Shown piece by piece: positions 25,191-35,624 of a stretch of DNA of 64,000 nt (positions within the stretch are counted from its first letter, which is position 1; each line of letters opens with the position of its first letter). The stretch covers positions 38,798 to 102,797 of the forward strand of contig UZAN01039522.1 of the NCBI GenBank assembly GCA_900618425.1, read 5' to 3'. The notes under the pieces are model-generated. The model was not told where the DNA came from. It did not search any database and saw nothing but the letters and a program-made list of their open reading frames with translations. Both the position numbers and the translations under genes were made by a program. This stretch comes from Echinostoma caproni (Eukaryota > Platyhelminthes > Trematoda > Plagiorchiida > Echinostomatidae).

Positions 25191-25494
25191 ATCTCTCGGC
25201 GCTGTCCTCGGAGCCAAAGCTGGTACTCGGGGCGATGAAGGCATTGAAGCTGGTGGACTTCGTTGAGTACCAGCCATGGCAAATAGAAGAACACGATAGA
25301 AATTGTCCGGAGGTAGTCCAGAAACCACAGTCCACGAAGATGGGGCTGTGACATTGATAGTCAATTGGCCTTGGTTTAGGGTACGTTCATAAACGGATAC
25401 ATCCCGATCGGTCAGATTGAATGCGTTACGATAAGCCATACATCGACTGTCCTCCTCCTTGTTTGGTACCTCACCCAAACTGATCAATACCAAC
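25191..25494 (-). CDS. Receptor exon: C-terminal half of an FN3 domain (DCC/neogenin-like)
   Basis: About 101 codons, the most 5' exon I can assign with confidence. The acceptor ends in GGCAG at 25495-25496 and the donor is GAT|GTGAGT at 25190. One base completes a codon (upstream phase 2), and the exon ends on a whole codon (phase 0), as the next exon needs. The protein has the FN3 F-strand pattern GLPPDNFYRVLLFAMAG, then a Pro/Ser-rich interdomain stretch (SMPSSPRVPALAPRTAPRD). Two possible N-glycosylation sites (NLT and NVT) support an extracellular location. The C-to-F region is longer than usual for FN3 (about 95-100 residues) and contains an unusual KEEDSRC segment. The first half of this domain is not in this exon; a micro-exon at 35587-35624 could supply part of it. 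Family naming rests on the whole exon set. Confidence 0.75.
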
Positions 25495-27667
25495 CTGCCA
25501 TAAATACGGGAGTGGAGTCAATATGAACACACCGTAGACCACAGTAATCTTATCTATCTCTCAGTTACCCACATAGCTTGGAATTATTTCAGGTGTCAAA
25601 ACAAATAAACACCACAGATGCATTGCGCTACTGGATTTTAGCCGTCATCATCATCATCAAAAGCGGCAGCAATCCACACTGTTCAAAGTGTTTACTGCAC
25701 GGTAGATAACAAGTTTGATTATCTGCCGCAATCTGCCAAACGACTACTCTGACCCAAAATCGGTATAAGCGGCACTGGACAAAAAAGTTCACTCTGCACT
25801 CAGCTAAAGTATTCCGCTACGTCGGCGTCCTGAAGTGTGCCCAGAGTGGAATAAATCACTTGCATCAAATGGATAGCTTTCCAATATGAGATATTTACGG
25901 GAAGCTACGCTTACTGTTTTTCAAAAATGTCAAAAAATTTCATTTAACTTATTTTTATTGCGGTCCGCAGTTCATACAGGAAAGAATAGCAAGATATTCA
26001 AATAACATCGGAAAGAAGAACACACGAAAACCAATTTGCATATATCCTTGCGCATTGAATGAAAAGTATACGATTTGATAACCGACAACGAGTACTGGAG
26101 ATCTATTTTGTTCTTGTTGGCACTCATACCAGTAATGTGTACGACTTCAAGCCCTCTCGGATTAGGGGAATTGATTCTGACTCCCGACCCCAAATTTCCC
26201 GTTGGAGCCCGGAGAAGGATAACAAAATAGTACGTACCAATAAAGAAGAAACAACTGTTTGACGCGCAGTTCCATTCATCCATGTACTAAATCGTGTACC
26301 ATATGCTATACTGTATACTATATATGTAAAGGGGAAAATAACAAATTTCAAAGAAATTTGATCCACACTTCACGCAATATGCTCACCCTGGTGATTTAAC
26401 ACAAACAATACAAGGAACTTTGAAATTTCTTAGCCTAACGACTACAGTCTAAACGTCCCCCCGGAAAAGAACAACAGAAGACGACCTATAAAAAGTTCAT
26501 TTTAGACCTGATGCACATTAGTTATCACTGTGACTTGAGTGTTTTAACACGATATTGAGATTTTTTGGGCAAAGATTAAATACTGGAAACTGCGACTTCA
26601 CTCCTTTAGCTGTTGAATGCATTTAGACATAGATGGATTTTCCATTGACAAATACGTTCTTGTTTTTCATTACCCTAAATTCGTGCATTGTTTTTGGTCG
26701 TTCTTAGCATTGCATTTAGTGGGGTTTAATACGACTTTTACCCTTTGATTTCTTGAGTAGTTCATAAAGTCCTTTAGTCTTCACAGTTATCTTTGTCAAT
26801 AATCATTCTAGTAGAATTATTTTTTGAAAATTCTCTGCATTTCTTCTCAGAATAGTTTCCCGTCGTTTTCCATTCGTAATGAACATTACGAGGATGGGAA
26901 CGCAAAGGAAACTGGAAACTTTCTCTCCCTCGCAGGAGTCCACAGATTTGCTCGAAGGAGTTCCTTAATAAATGAAGTATCTTGATTTTCTTCCAGATGG
27001 AATCTAACTCCTCCGAGTGATCAAGCTGGTTATTCTTGTTTGGTTGCAGTTCTATATCATCCGAGGTTGATCAGATTTGAAAAACTCCACCGTCCTTTGG
27101 GTGAATTCCCCCGAATCGTTGGACCTTATCAAGTCAGTGTCCGTTGCTTTCCCCAAAGTTTTCACTTCTAATGTGGTCCCAAAAAACGTTGCTCAATACC
27201 AAAATGTCTGAGCTTGGTTTGCTGATTAGTTGAACGGAACGACTCTGCAAAACTCCACAGTTTATCCATCGAGTTCCTTTTAAACACGATCTGGCGGACA
27301 ATAGTGGCTGTTTCTCCCTGGTCCTTGCAACAAAGCGTAACTGTTTGAACAGTCCGCCAGAGCACTTTTTCAATGGAATAAAGAGTAACAAATAATCTAG
27401 TTTTCAGTGATTCATAATCTTATCAATACGTCACAACAAATATCACCATGATTTTATATGTATCATTATTCAGCTACAAAAACTAAATAATTGTTTTGGG
27501 AAAGGGGAAATTACCATCACAGGTTATTTGGGGTTAATCTCTTCTTCGAACACGATATGGGATTCTTAAAGATATTATAATTTCACAGAATGAATTCGCC
27601 ATCTATAGCACAAGTGAATCTTGAATTGGAAAGCTGGGAAGCACTGTTTAGCTGTTTTGACCTGGTT
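25495..27667. other. Receptor intron with one degenerate coding-like patch
   Basis: At about 27130-27395 the minus strand reads open in two frames (for example QTVTLCCKDQGETATIVRQI) with frameshifts and continued partial reading to about 26830. It looks like a decayed protein-coding element, perhaps a transposase or other repeat protein, but I cannot name it. Otherwise AT-rich and featureless. Confidence 0.3.
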
Positions 27668-27742
27668 GGGTCTCCTCAGCAGTTCGAATCCATCGACTCA
27701 ACTGGCAGAACGCAAGCATGCTACCCTCTCGGCCACCGGATA
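27668..27742 (-). repeat. tRNA-like sequence, probable SINE head
   Basis: The minus strand has a perfect polymerase III A box, TGGCCGAGAGG (27725-27735), and 34 bases on a T-loop-like GGATTCGAACT (27681-27691). Spacing and order suit a tRNA-derived internal promoter. Acceptor-stem pairing is not evident and there is no good anticodon arm, so I call it a tRNA-derived SINE rather than a functional tRNA gene. Confidence 0.5.
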
Positions 27743-27910
27743 GCTGATCAGACCGTTTTTCATTTTCCATTTACAGGATATAACACAACCCATCTTTGTC
27801 AGTTTGTTGCAGGTATCGCACCTCGTTCAGCTTAGTACTAGCCCCAGTGTTATGACTCGGCTGGAAACTTTCCGGACTACTTCTGGTGTAATTACTTAAC
27901 TGCATGGTTA

Positions 27911-29090
27911 TTAGGTCATTCGATCGTTGGGACTACTTGGGATAGGGGGAGGGGGGATGGATGGGTCAGGGAAGCTTAAGCGTCTGCACAAATTGTTTTC
28001 GGCACATATAGAGAGGTTGTGTAGATAAATGGCTACCGCTTTCGCTATGGCAAGTACACGGTATCGAACCGGTCTTGATAGTAGACTACGAACTCGACGC
28101 AGAAGGCGAAATGTCTTGGTCACATTCACAAGGTGATTTGTTTCAACTAGGTATGAAACCATTGCACTAGTAAGTGACCTAATCGTTACTGTATTTAGCC
28201 ATGCGGGGTGGTGATCTCGGATCCTTTTGGATAAACGCCTATGTAAGTTGTTTCACAGGAGCACGTAAACGAGTACGCGAGAAATGAGACGGCAGAATCC
28301 GGCATTTTGTCCTGTAGTTGTACACTCAAAACTTGCTGGGATGTGAACAAAACATAGAGCTATGCTGTTTATAAGGTCTTACTGACAGCATTAGATAGTC
28401 TCCTCTGTATTTTCTCTGCTGATGTATCCCCTCTGAACGGCAGGGCAATGCGTACCGAATTCTTTACGACCTCTATCTTCTTCACAATATCTCCATCTCA
28501 CTGAATCATCTTGCTAACCAGTCTTTCCGGATTGCCATTTTGTGTGAAGATGGTACAAACTGGAGCTCGTCCACTTTGTGCCCTCAATGAAAATCTTCCT
28601 TGCTGTATCTTCTAGGCAGCGTACTAAATTCCTCTTCACTTTGAGTGGTACAGAGCTGCGAAAATGAATATATTGGCCCTTCCAAGTAGCCCTCCTGTGC
28701 ACTAATCGTTGCACTGAGCCACCCGATTTACAACTTAGACAGACGTCTAGAAATGCTAGTTTGTTGTCGTTTTCCATTTTCAAAGTAAATCTTGTGTTAT
28801 GGTGAGCAGCAGTGAGCTTACTGAATAACTCGCTTATTCCAGATATCGTGTTGATTGCGCACAGAATATCATCCATCTATCGTATATGGTACACAATTCT
28901 GCATGGAATACCTAACTTGGTTAGTTTCCAGTTTCGCCATGAACACATCGTTAACTGCTAATTCACCAATGATCATATTCGTTTGAGGATTCGTGGAGTC
29001 ATAATTTGTCTTGTACTCACTCCATCTGAGTGTGTCTTCAATGTGTACTAAGAAGCCGTGAACTGTCATTTGATCTATCATTGCACACAT
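27911..29090 (-). mobile_element. Penelope-like retroelement, RT to GIY-YIG (copy 2, dead)
   Basis: From 29090 downwards the minus strand shows DVFMAKLETNQ (about 28949), then, after a frameshift, MDDILCAIN (28876), RFTLKMENDNKLAFLDV and VHRRATWKGQYIHFRSSVPL with KRNLVRCLE. This is the palm and thumb order of Penelope-like reverse transcriptase. The tyrosine of YMDD is replaced by a TAG stop at 28877-28879. The GIY-YIG domain follows (QDKMPDSAVSFLAYSFTCSC and TYIG near 28240-28310, then the frame 27911-28162). The last part matches copy 1 closely. Several stops and frameshifts show that it is inactive. Confidence 0.82.
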
Positions 29091-30360
29091 TTATAGCCAC
29101 AATAAAGCAACTTGGCAAAGAGGACAGAAAATTGAGTCAACCANGGCTCATTTTTTGCGGCCGGGATCCAGGATATGTTAAAAGTACCAAAGCGAATAGG
29201 AACGATCTGTAAATTGCGCGGTGGGAGCAGACGATGATCGATGGCTGCATATGCCTCTGCTACGGGGAGGAATTAGGGCAAACGTGAGCGCGGGGAAGAT
29301 GAAATCGAAACGGAGTCAAAAGCAAAACAAACAACTGACATAATACAACGCATTCATCATTTTGTTTTCTGCATGAGAGATCACGTAACTCATTGCATTA
29401 CCAGACAGACTGCTTTGCCAAATCTATCCACAGCACTATGTGCAAGTCTTTTATCCGTAACCTATACCAAAGTGGCATCATCGGCCTTGGAAAAGATAAC
29501 TTAGTCACTCTACTATCCTCGCTGCCCCACCCCCTGCAGGTAGTGTGCCGCCCTAGATATTGTGTAGTAACAGAAGACATTGGAACAGCGAAAGTTGTTC
29601 CGAAAAGGCGTCCATAAACACACCCGGCTGATCTAAGCTGGCAAACAATGTGTCAGAATTGTGCACAATGAATCACATTCGGTTTGACCAGAACATCGAT
29701 CAGTTGGTTCATATCAATCGTAAATGTAAACTAACCCCATCGGTTTCTATCGATTAATTATTGTTATTAAATTGTTTGAGGAAAAGAAATAAAGCAAACT
29801 AACACATTCTCTGAACTTAGCCGCCTTGAAGAGAAATCAGTAGCAGATTTACGTTGCACAGTTTATATCCGGATATATTTCGCTTTATTTCGTGAGGTTT
29901 CTACTACGGATAGTGTTTACCCAATGATCATGACAAACTGATGAAACTACCGGCAATAAGTTCCCGATTGTCATTGTTTTACCAAGGAAACGCAGGAGTA
30001 CTCGTTGACTCCCTTTCCTTGCTCAAAGTGTTCCATTCTATTCTATTCTTCTATTTTTGAATCGCACTGGCCTCACTAAATTGCAGTAAACGTTAATCGA
30101 TTTTGGATAGGATTGCTGACGACGAAGTTGAACCAATGCTTTTTGCTTTAAAACGCACAACACCTGTGTCCACTGGTGTTCCCGCATTAATTGACAGAAG
30201 ATACACAAGGTACTTCCGTCCCATTCACAATACACTCAAAGGAACCAACCAAATCACCATTCACCTTCAAGATCTCGCCCCCAGATATACCCTTCTTCTT
30301 AATCGTTCCATTAGTCTCGTTTCCTCGTTGTTTTGTTCCTGTCCCAAACCACATGCTTAA
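29091..30360. other. Intron sequence, possible repeat 29100-29340
   Basis: One undetermined base (N) at 29144. The plus-strand patch 29100-29290 (GCGGCCGGGATCCAGG and following GC-rich text) looks unlike its surroundings and may be a dispersed repeat. From 29340 to 30360 there are only short frames. The open minus frame 30187-30408 has no recognised domain. Confidence 0.3.
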
Positions 30361-31975
30361 CCAGTGCCGCCCTTTTGAAGCTCTATTTATCTGTAACGAC
30401 ACAATCACATCTCTACTGAAATCATTCAGAAGACAGAAGGAGCAATTCTACAAATCTAGAAATTCATTCGCTTTCCAGTAAAATACCAATCTGACCAAAG
30501 CTAAAATTCAAACGTCTCTCTATGTCGTGCGTCTCCCATTTTCTGCAATGTAACAATGGTGAGCGAATTTGCAATGTATCCAATTGCTGTACGGGATCGA
30601 AACCAAAACTCCGAACTGTACAACGGTTTCGGTAAAGTAGCATTCATTCTCCCATCAAGCGATGTCATCATGCCATTTGGTCTGAAGAGACAGTTTCGAA
30701 AGCAGAAACTCTCAAGCTCATGCGTACCATGAAATCACATTCAGTGCTGGCCCCTGGGTCTTTCATCTTTAGTTCTGAGACATGGGGCCTTTCCTATCAG
30801 TGAACTACTAGTATCAATTTTCAACAATTCCTTCAAAACTTGCTCGATATGAGAATTTTTAGTCAGTAGCAATTGTTTCCATTCCCAAATCCTCTATTTC
30901 AATCATTCTAACTAACGCTTCTGCCCTATCGCTTAAACTTCTGTTGGTCCCAAATTAGCCGAACGTCTTTTCCCAACGCGCATTCAGATCACACTTGATG
31001 TCCTGTATGGTATTCTTCAGTTTGCCTACAAAACAAACTAGACTTCGTTTTCTCAGTTGTACATAAAATTACCAAATCCTTGAATGGTTGTGAAATATTT
31101 TAGTTGTTTTTCTAGACTACTCATCCGTTTTAGAATCCATTCCTGGTTCCTAGTTCGGCTGCTGATTACTTCTCCGGGAGAACTTAGTGTACCGGACTAG
31201 GTTGGAGGAAGTCTAACCATTGGTGAACAATTATGGGGTACTCCAGGATGCAGTGCTTTCCCCATGCTTAGTTTCTAAGTATATTAGCGACTTGTCTGCT
31301 AGCGCCCCTACTTCTCTATTCAAATACACTGATGATGTAGTTTTATATCTAGCCCTTTGCGATTCTTCTGATCTTTCACAATTTTCTGACAACTGGGAAA
31401 ATGTTTAACAATGTTCTGTTAAATCCGGTCTCCGTTTTAATCCTTTCATTTGTTTGGAGTGTCTCTTTAAGTTATCACGTTCTTCTTTCTCATCTGAACC
31501 AGGTATCGATTGGCTCTGAACCAGAATCCCGACAAAGCTGTATTAAATACCTGGGGTAGTTTAGCGACGCTAACCTTCACTGGACCCCTCACATTCAACA
31601 TACCGTCAACATACTTCGACAACTTTCCTTCCATATATGTGAATTTTGTCATTTACGTATTCAACAATCGTCTACCGGTGTTCTTTCCTCGATTTACTCT
31701 ATTGTTTACCCATTGTTTTTTCCAATTTCCTAAAAAGGACTATAAACTGCTTCGGCGTGGACCGACAATCATTAGCCGCGTCTCGTCGATACCGCTGGAG
31801 GGGTTGATAAATAACCTTTGCGGACGACATTTGAATGCTTGTGAAAAGTTGGCACGTAAGGTTTTTGTCGATCTCAGACATTCACGACAGATATTTAACT
31901 TCTTGTCGTTCCGATCCATCAGCTGAATCTCAATATCATTGTGTTACTCTTAAAAAAAAATATAGAGTAATTCCA
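30361..31975 (+). mobile_element. CR1/Jockey-type LINE, reverse transcriptase region (dead)
   Basis: Recognisable blocks occur in the right order on the plus strand in shifting frames. They are a pre-RT block TSLLKSFRRQKEQFYKS (about 30409-30459), a KLMRTMKSHSVLAPGSF block (about 30715-30765) and the RT core GVLQDAVLSP...YISDLSASAPTSLFKYTDDVVLY (about 31235-31350). The C-terminal block HLNACEKLARKVFVDLRHS follows (about 31831-31885). The catalytic box reads YTDD, with both aspartates at 31331-31336. The usual residue after Tyr is Ala. Numerous stops and frameshifts, and no clear endonuclease domain upstream, mark it as a 5'-truncated pseudo-element. It lies antisense in the same long intron as Penelope copy 2. 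Confidence 0.75.
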
Positions 31976-34900
31976 AGGTGCCCCATTTAGCACGTATTTC
32001 AGTTACCAGAGATCAGGTTTTCGCAGACTTTTTTAAAATTCCGGGATGTAACATTTCTTCGTTTTTCCATTGCTCTTTACAATTTGTACACTTTTAACTG
32101 AACTGTAGCCTTTACGTCAACAAAAGATATGAGTACAATTATAAATGATCGTTTCAGTCCCCAAGAAGGCATCTTGAATCCACTGTGCAAACCACCACGG
32201 TATAAGTTGGATGCTATTTGTCAGTAGTATTATTCTATGTCATACTTCGACATGATACACTCATAAGGTAATCAAAAATTCGCAAACGGGATTTTGATCG
32301 GTTCGCGGTCATATTGACCACATCTTCACATTGCATTTGGACTCGGAGTCCTCCCAATGTGTAGAAAAAGGAGCCTTCGACGCAGCAAAACGCGAAACAC
32401 TAATTGGACCCCTTATTCGCAAAGAAATATCGCAAAATTAGGCAAACACATTGTGGATTTAAAGCGAGCTAAGTAGATCGTCCAAAATGATCAATGATGT
32501 CTGTTATCGATGCTCTATTTCACCATTCCTGTTCACTTTCATTGTAGACAAAATACTAGAGCCACACCAGGTGGGTTCTACATTTTTCAGAAAATATGTG
32601 CGATTTAGAGTGCGCCGGTTAGATCACTTTTTTGTTCGAAGATGCACAAGGCGCCCTTGACAGACTGACAAGATCCGTCTCTCAATTCGAATGCTCATCA
32701 CAGCTTCAAGATGATGCTGTAAGACCGGGTGTCGATTGGTGGCACTTTCAAGCTGGATGTTTCGGTGTGCGCAACCATTAACCAAGTGCATTTTCGTTGC
32801 GATTTTGGTTGCTGTCTTCTCGCTGCCCATTTTAATGAAGCAGTAGGAACTGGTGGACGTTGACTGCTTCTCTTAATTAGGTAGCTGCTTAGCGATTGAC
32901 GGTAGCGCAGCAAAGAAGATAACAATACTCATTGCAAAGGCCTCAGCAGTGTTGGCAGAATCAAAGAAACTGTGACAATGTCGTGATGTGTCACTCAAAT
33001 CTATGGTTTAGGGCTAACTTACGGTTGTAAGGCCTTGAATTTATGAGTAGAAGATATTCATTACATTGAGATTTTCGACCATTGATGATTTTGCAGTTTG
33101 ACCCAGGTGAGATGGATTGAGTGGACTTGTGACCTAAATGCATTTCGCCTTGTGCTTCGGAATTTCTCAGTAAAAGGTTCGCTAACATATCAAATTCCTA
33201 TTTAGAATCTCTGATGACTGCGCATACCTAACATTTACTTTCCGCGTCGAGTCTTATTTGCAGTTACCGCTCCAGGTCTAAAGAAAACGTGAAAACCGGG
33301 GGGGGGGNGAGGAGGGGGAGGAGGAGTGTAAATCGCAATTAGCTACAGTGCGCGTACCAACTCGTACAGACTGCGGTTTCAAAATACATCGTAACTGTTC
33401 AATTGGAGACACTGAAGGTCATTACAATAAACAACAGTAGTGCTCGTATTGCCACTTTTCATGAGGCCAGAATGTTTGAAAAGACATTTTTGATTGTTTA
33501 TATTGAGTACCCTATATGTTGACCGCAGAGGTTCACTGTCCTTTCCCGTTCCTCAAAACAGGCCTTATCTTTGTCCACCTTCCACATTTTAAAGTACCCT
33601 GTATGGTTTGTGAGCGTGACAGCGATCGATGAAATTCACTTTATTCTATTCCACTGTACGATGGTGATGATGATGATAATGACGACGAAGATACCGACTT
33701 AGAAAAACGTTCAAAAAAGGGTTTCCTGACAAAAAGCAATTGGAAACCCATCTCTAACGCACTGGATTTTAACGAATATCAAACATAAGCCAGAACTGCA
33801 AAACGCACCAAGGCATAATGTTAACGTGGAATATTAGGCAAAATAAACGGCTTGGTTGTTCTTTAACTTTTTGATATGGAAAAAGGAAGGATTGGTGTTA
33901 GAATAGAATATTTATAAGCCAAGCATTTCATTGTCTTGTTTTCTGATTCGTATTCTGACACTCACCGGATGTTTCTTTTAAACGTTGACATGTCACCGGA
34001 CGTTGTAATCACATTACCTTGTCGATGAAGTACTGTTGAGTATAGAATTCGCGAATAACGGTAATCTTTGGTACAAAGCGAATGACCTTCCATTTTTTAT
34101 TACCCATACGGTTTAATATCCTGAATAAATGTACCGTTTTAATAGGTTCAATGCCACATCTGCCCTCCTGGCGCCTCATTGCATTCTGGCTCAGATTCAT
34201 TTCCCGCCTCCCGTCTCCCTTTCACTGACAGTTCAGTTAATGACACATCTTGATTCACTTGGTGCCGGTAATTCGGTCACCGCATTCTAAACCTGTTGCT
34301 GTTACGAAAATCTACTAGAAAGTCTGAAACAGATGTACAATGCTGCCAAACCCTTAACCCAATCGACTAACTTTCAATTTTTCTTTTCAGTTTTTCCTCT
34401 TTTATGACGCACACTAAAGAAAAAAAAGAAAAAAATATTACTCCCCAAGTTGACTGTTTTTGTTTTTTCCACTTGTGTTCCTATATTTTGCGGTAAACCC
34501 ATGGTTATCTTGGCATCGTATCTGTGAAGATTGGTTATATATAATGATACAAGTTTCAGGATGAGAAAAGTGATTAATTAATGGGCTGCCATACATCCTT
34601 CAATTCCAAGGAGGACTTCATTCTAAATGATTATTGGATTCCAAATATTCTCATTCATTCTACAAGTAATCATTAGCAAATTCCTTTTACATTCGATGTA
34701 ATCAACTAACATTTTTATTTCAATTCGTTCCCATTTACATATACTTCATCTGATTCATGAACTGACTGATGCGAGACAAGCTAGATAACCCACATGCACT
34801 ACGATCCCATATTTATGTGAATACTGCCTCTCAACTTATTCCATCTATTTCGTAAAAACCAAAAACAAGGAATTTGCTTTTTTGTTGAAGGTACAGGTTC

Positions 34901-35586
34901 CATCTAAAAAAAACCCGGAACTGCGTTGTCTACTCCCTCATTCCTCATCTCAAAGCGCTGTGTCTTGTTTCAAAACACGTACACCAGATATGCATGAATT
35001 GTTATTGATTACACAGGACCAATTCTGGAAACCTTGTCGGCTCGGTCCCTTGTTAAGTAGCGGTGAAAACTTGAGCGTTCAACGTGTCCCCGTGCTCCGT
35101 AAACCACAGATTTCTGTCACAATTATACGTGAATTTATTTTAACACAAGCACTGCACTTACTATGTGTTTTCCCATCAATTTACGATTTCGGAGCTATAC
35201 AATCTGTATGGTTCCAAGTCCTATGAACAACGATCCAAAAGCGTCAAATTTTTTTGCATCATGAGCTTTCCATCACCACCTCATCTTGATTGAGCTTCAT
35301 CTGACGTTATATAAATGAGACTATCGCCGTACTTGGATTCGCGTAACGATTCCCTACCGTCTCCGTATGCACTTGATCAGCCTAACCGAGTATTTGCAAA
35401 TATTGTCTATGAACATGCAACTAATCTTGTGAGGAATCGTAAAGATCACCTTCATCTAAGATAACATAATGAATGATTAACTAATATATTTTCTCATGAT
35501 ATGCTGCGAAGGAAACTGTACTATCTGGTATATTTGATTGAAGATAAATGCATGAAACCGTGAAGCAATGCAAGTATAACACTTAC
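31976..35586. other. Probable receptor intron, little recognisable
   Basis: A G-rich run with one undetermined base (N at 33308) lies at 33298-33325. An open minus frame at 34009-34200 has no domain. The sequence around 34410-34440 is A-rich. Nothing else identified. Confidence 0.35.
33298..33325. repeat. G-rich low-complexity run
   Basis: About eight G, an N, then GA/GGGGGAGGAGG. The N suggests that base calling failed here. Confidence 0.85.
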
Positions 35587-35624
35587 CTAGAGGATTGGAT
35601 ATAGTCCGTCGCTGTCGACGATGT
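35587..35624 (-). CDS. Candidate 38-base micro-exon upstream of the first FN3 exon
   Basis: The acceptor is an excellent pyrimidine tract (CCTTTTCTTCCTCTAG) and the donor is CTAG|GTAAGTG at 35586. Entered in phase 0 it is open and ends in phase 2, which is exactly the phase the exon at 25494 needs. It reads TSSTATDYIQSS followed by Arg across the junction. DYI is a common FN3 C-strand motif, and the next exon begins at the following strand, so it would fit the missing part of that domain. The intervening 10 kb intron holds the Penelope and LINE insertions, which would explain its unusual length. No transcript evidence is available. Confidence 0.42.

Noticed and set aside
27668..27742. Functional tRNA gene
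   Set aside because: Boxes A and B are present but there is no acceptor stem or clear anticodon arm, so a SINE head is more likely.
30187..30408. Minus-strand frame with FECIVNGTEVPC as an immunoglobulin domain
   Set aside because: No conserved Trp or Y-x-C pattern, no matching splice sites, and it partly overlaps the start of the LINE.
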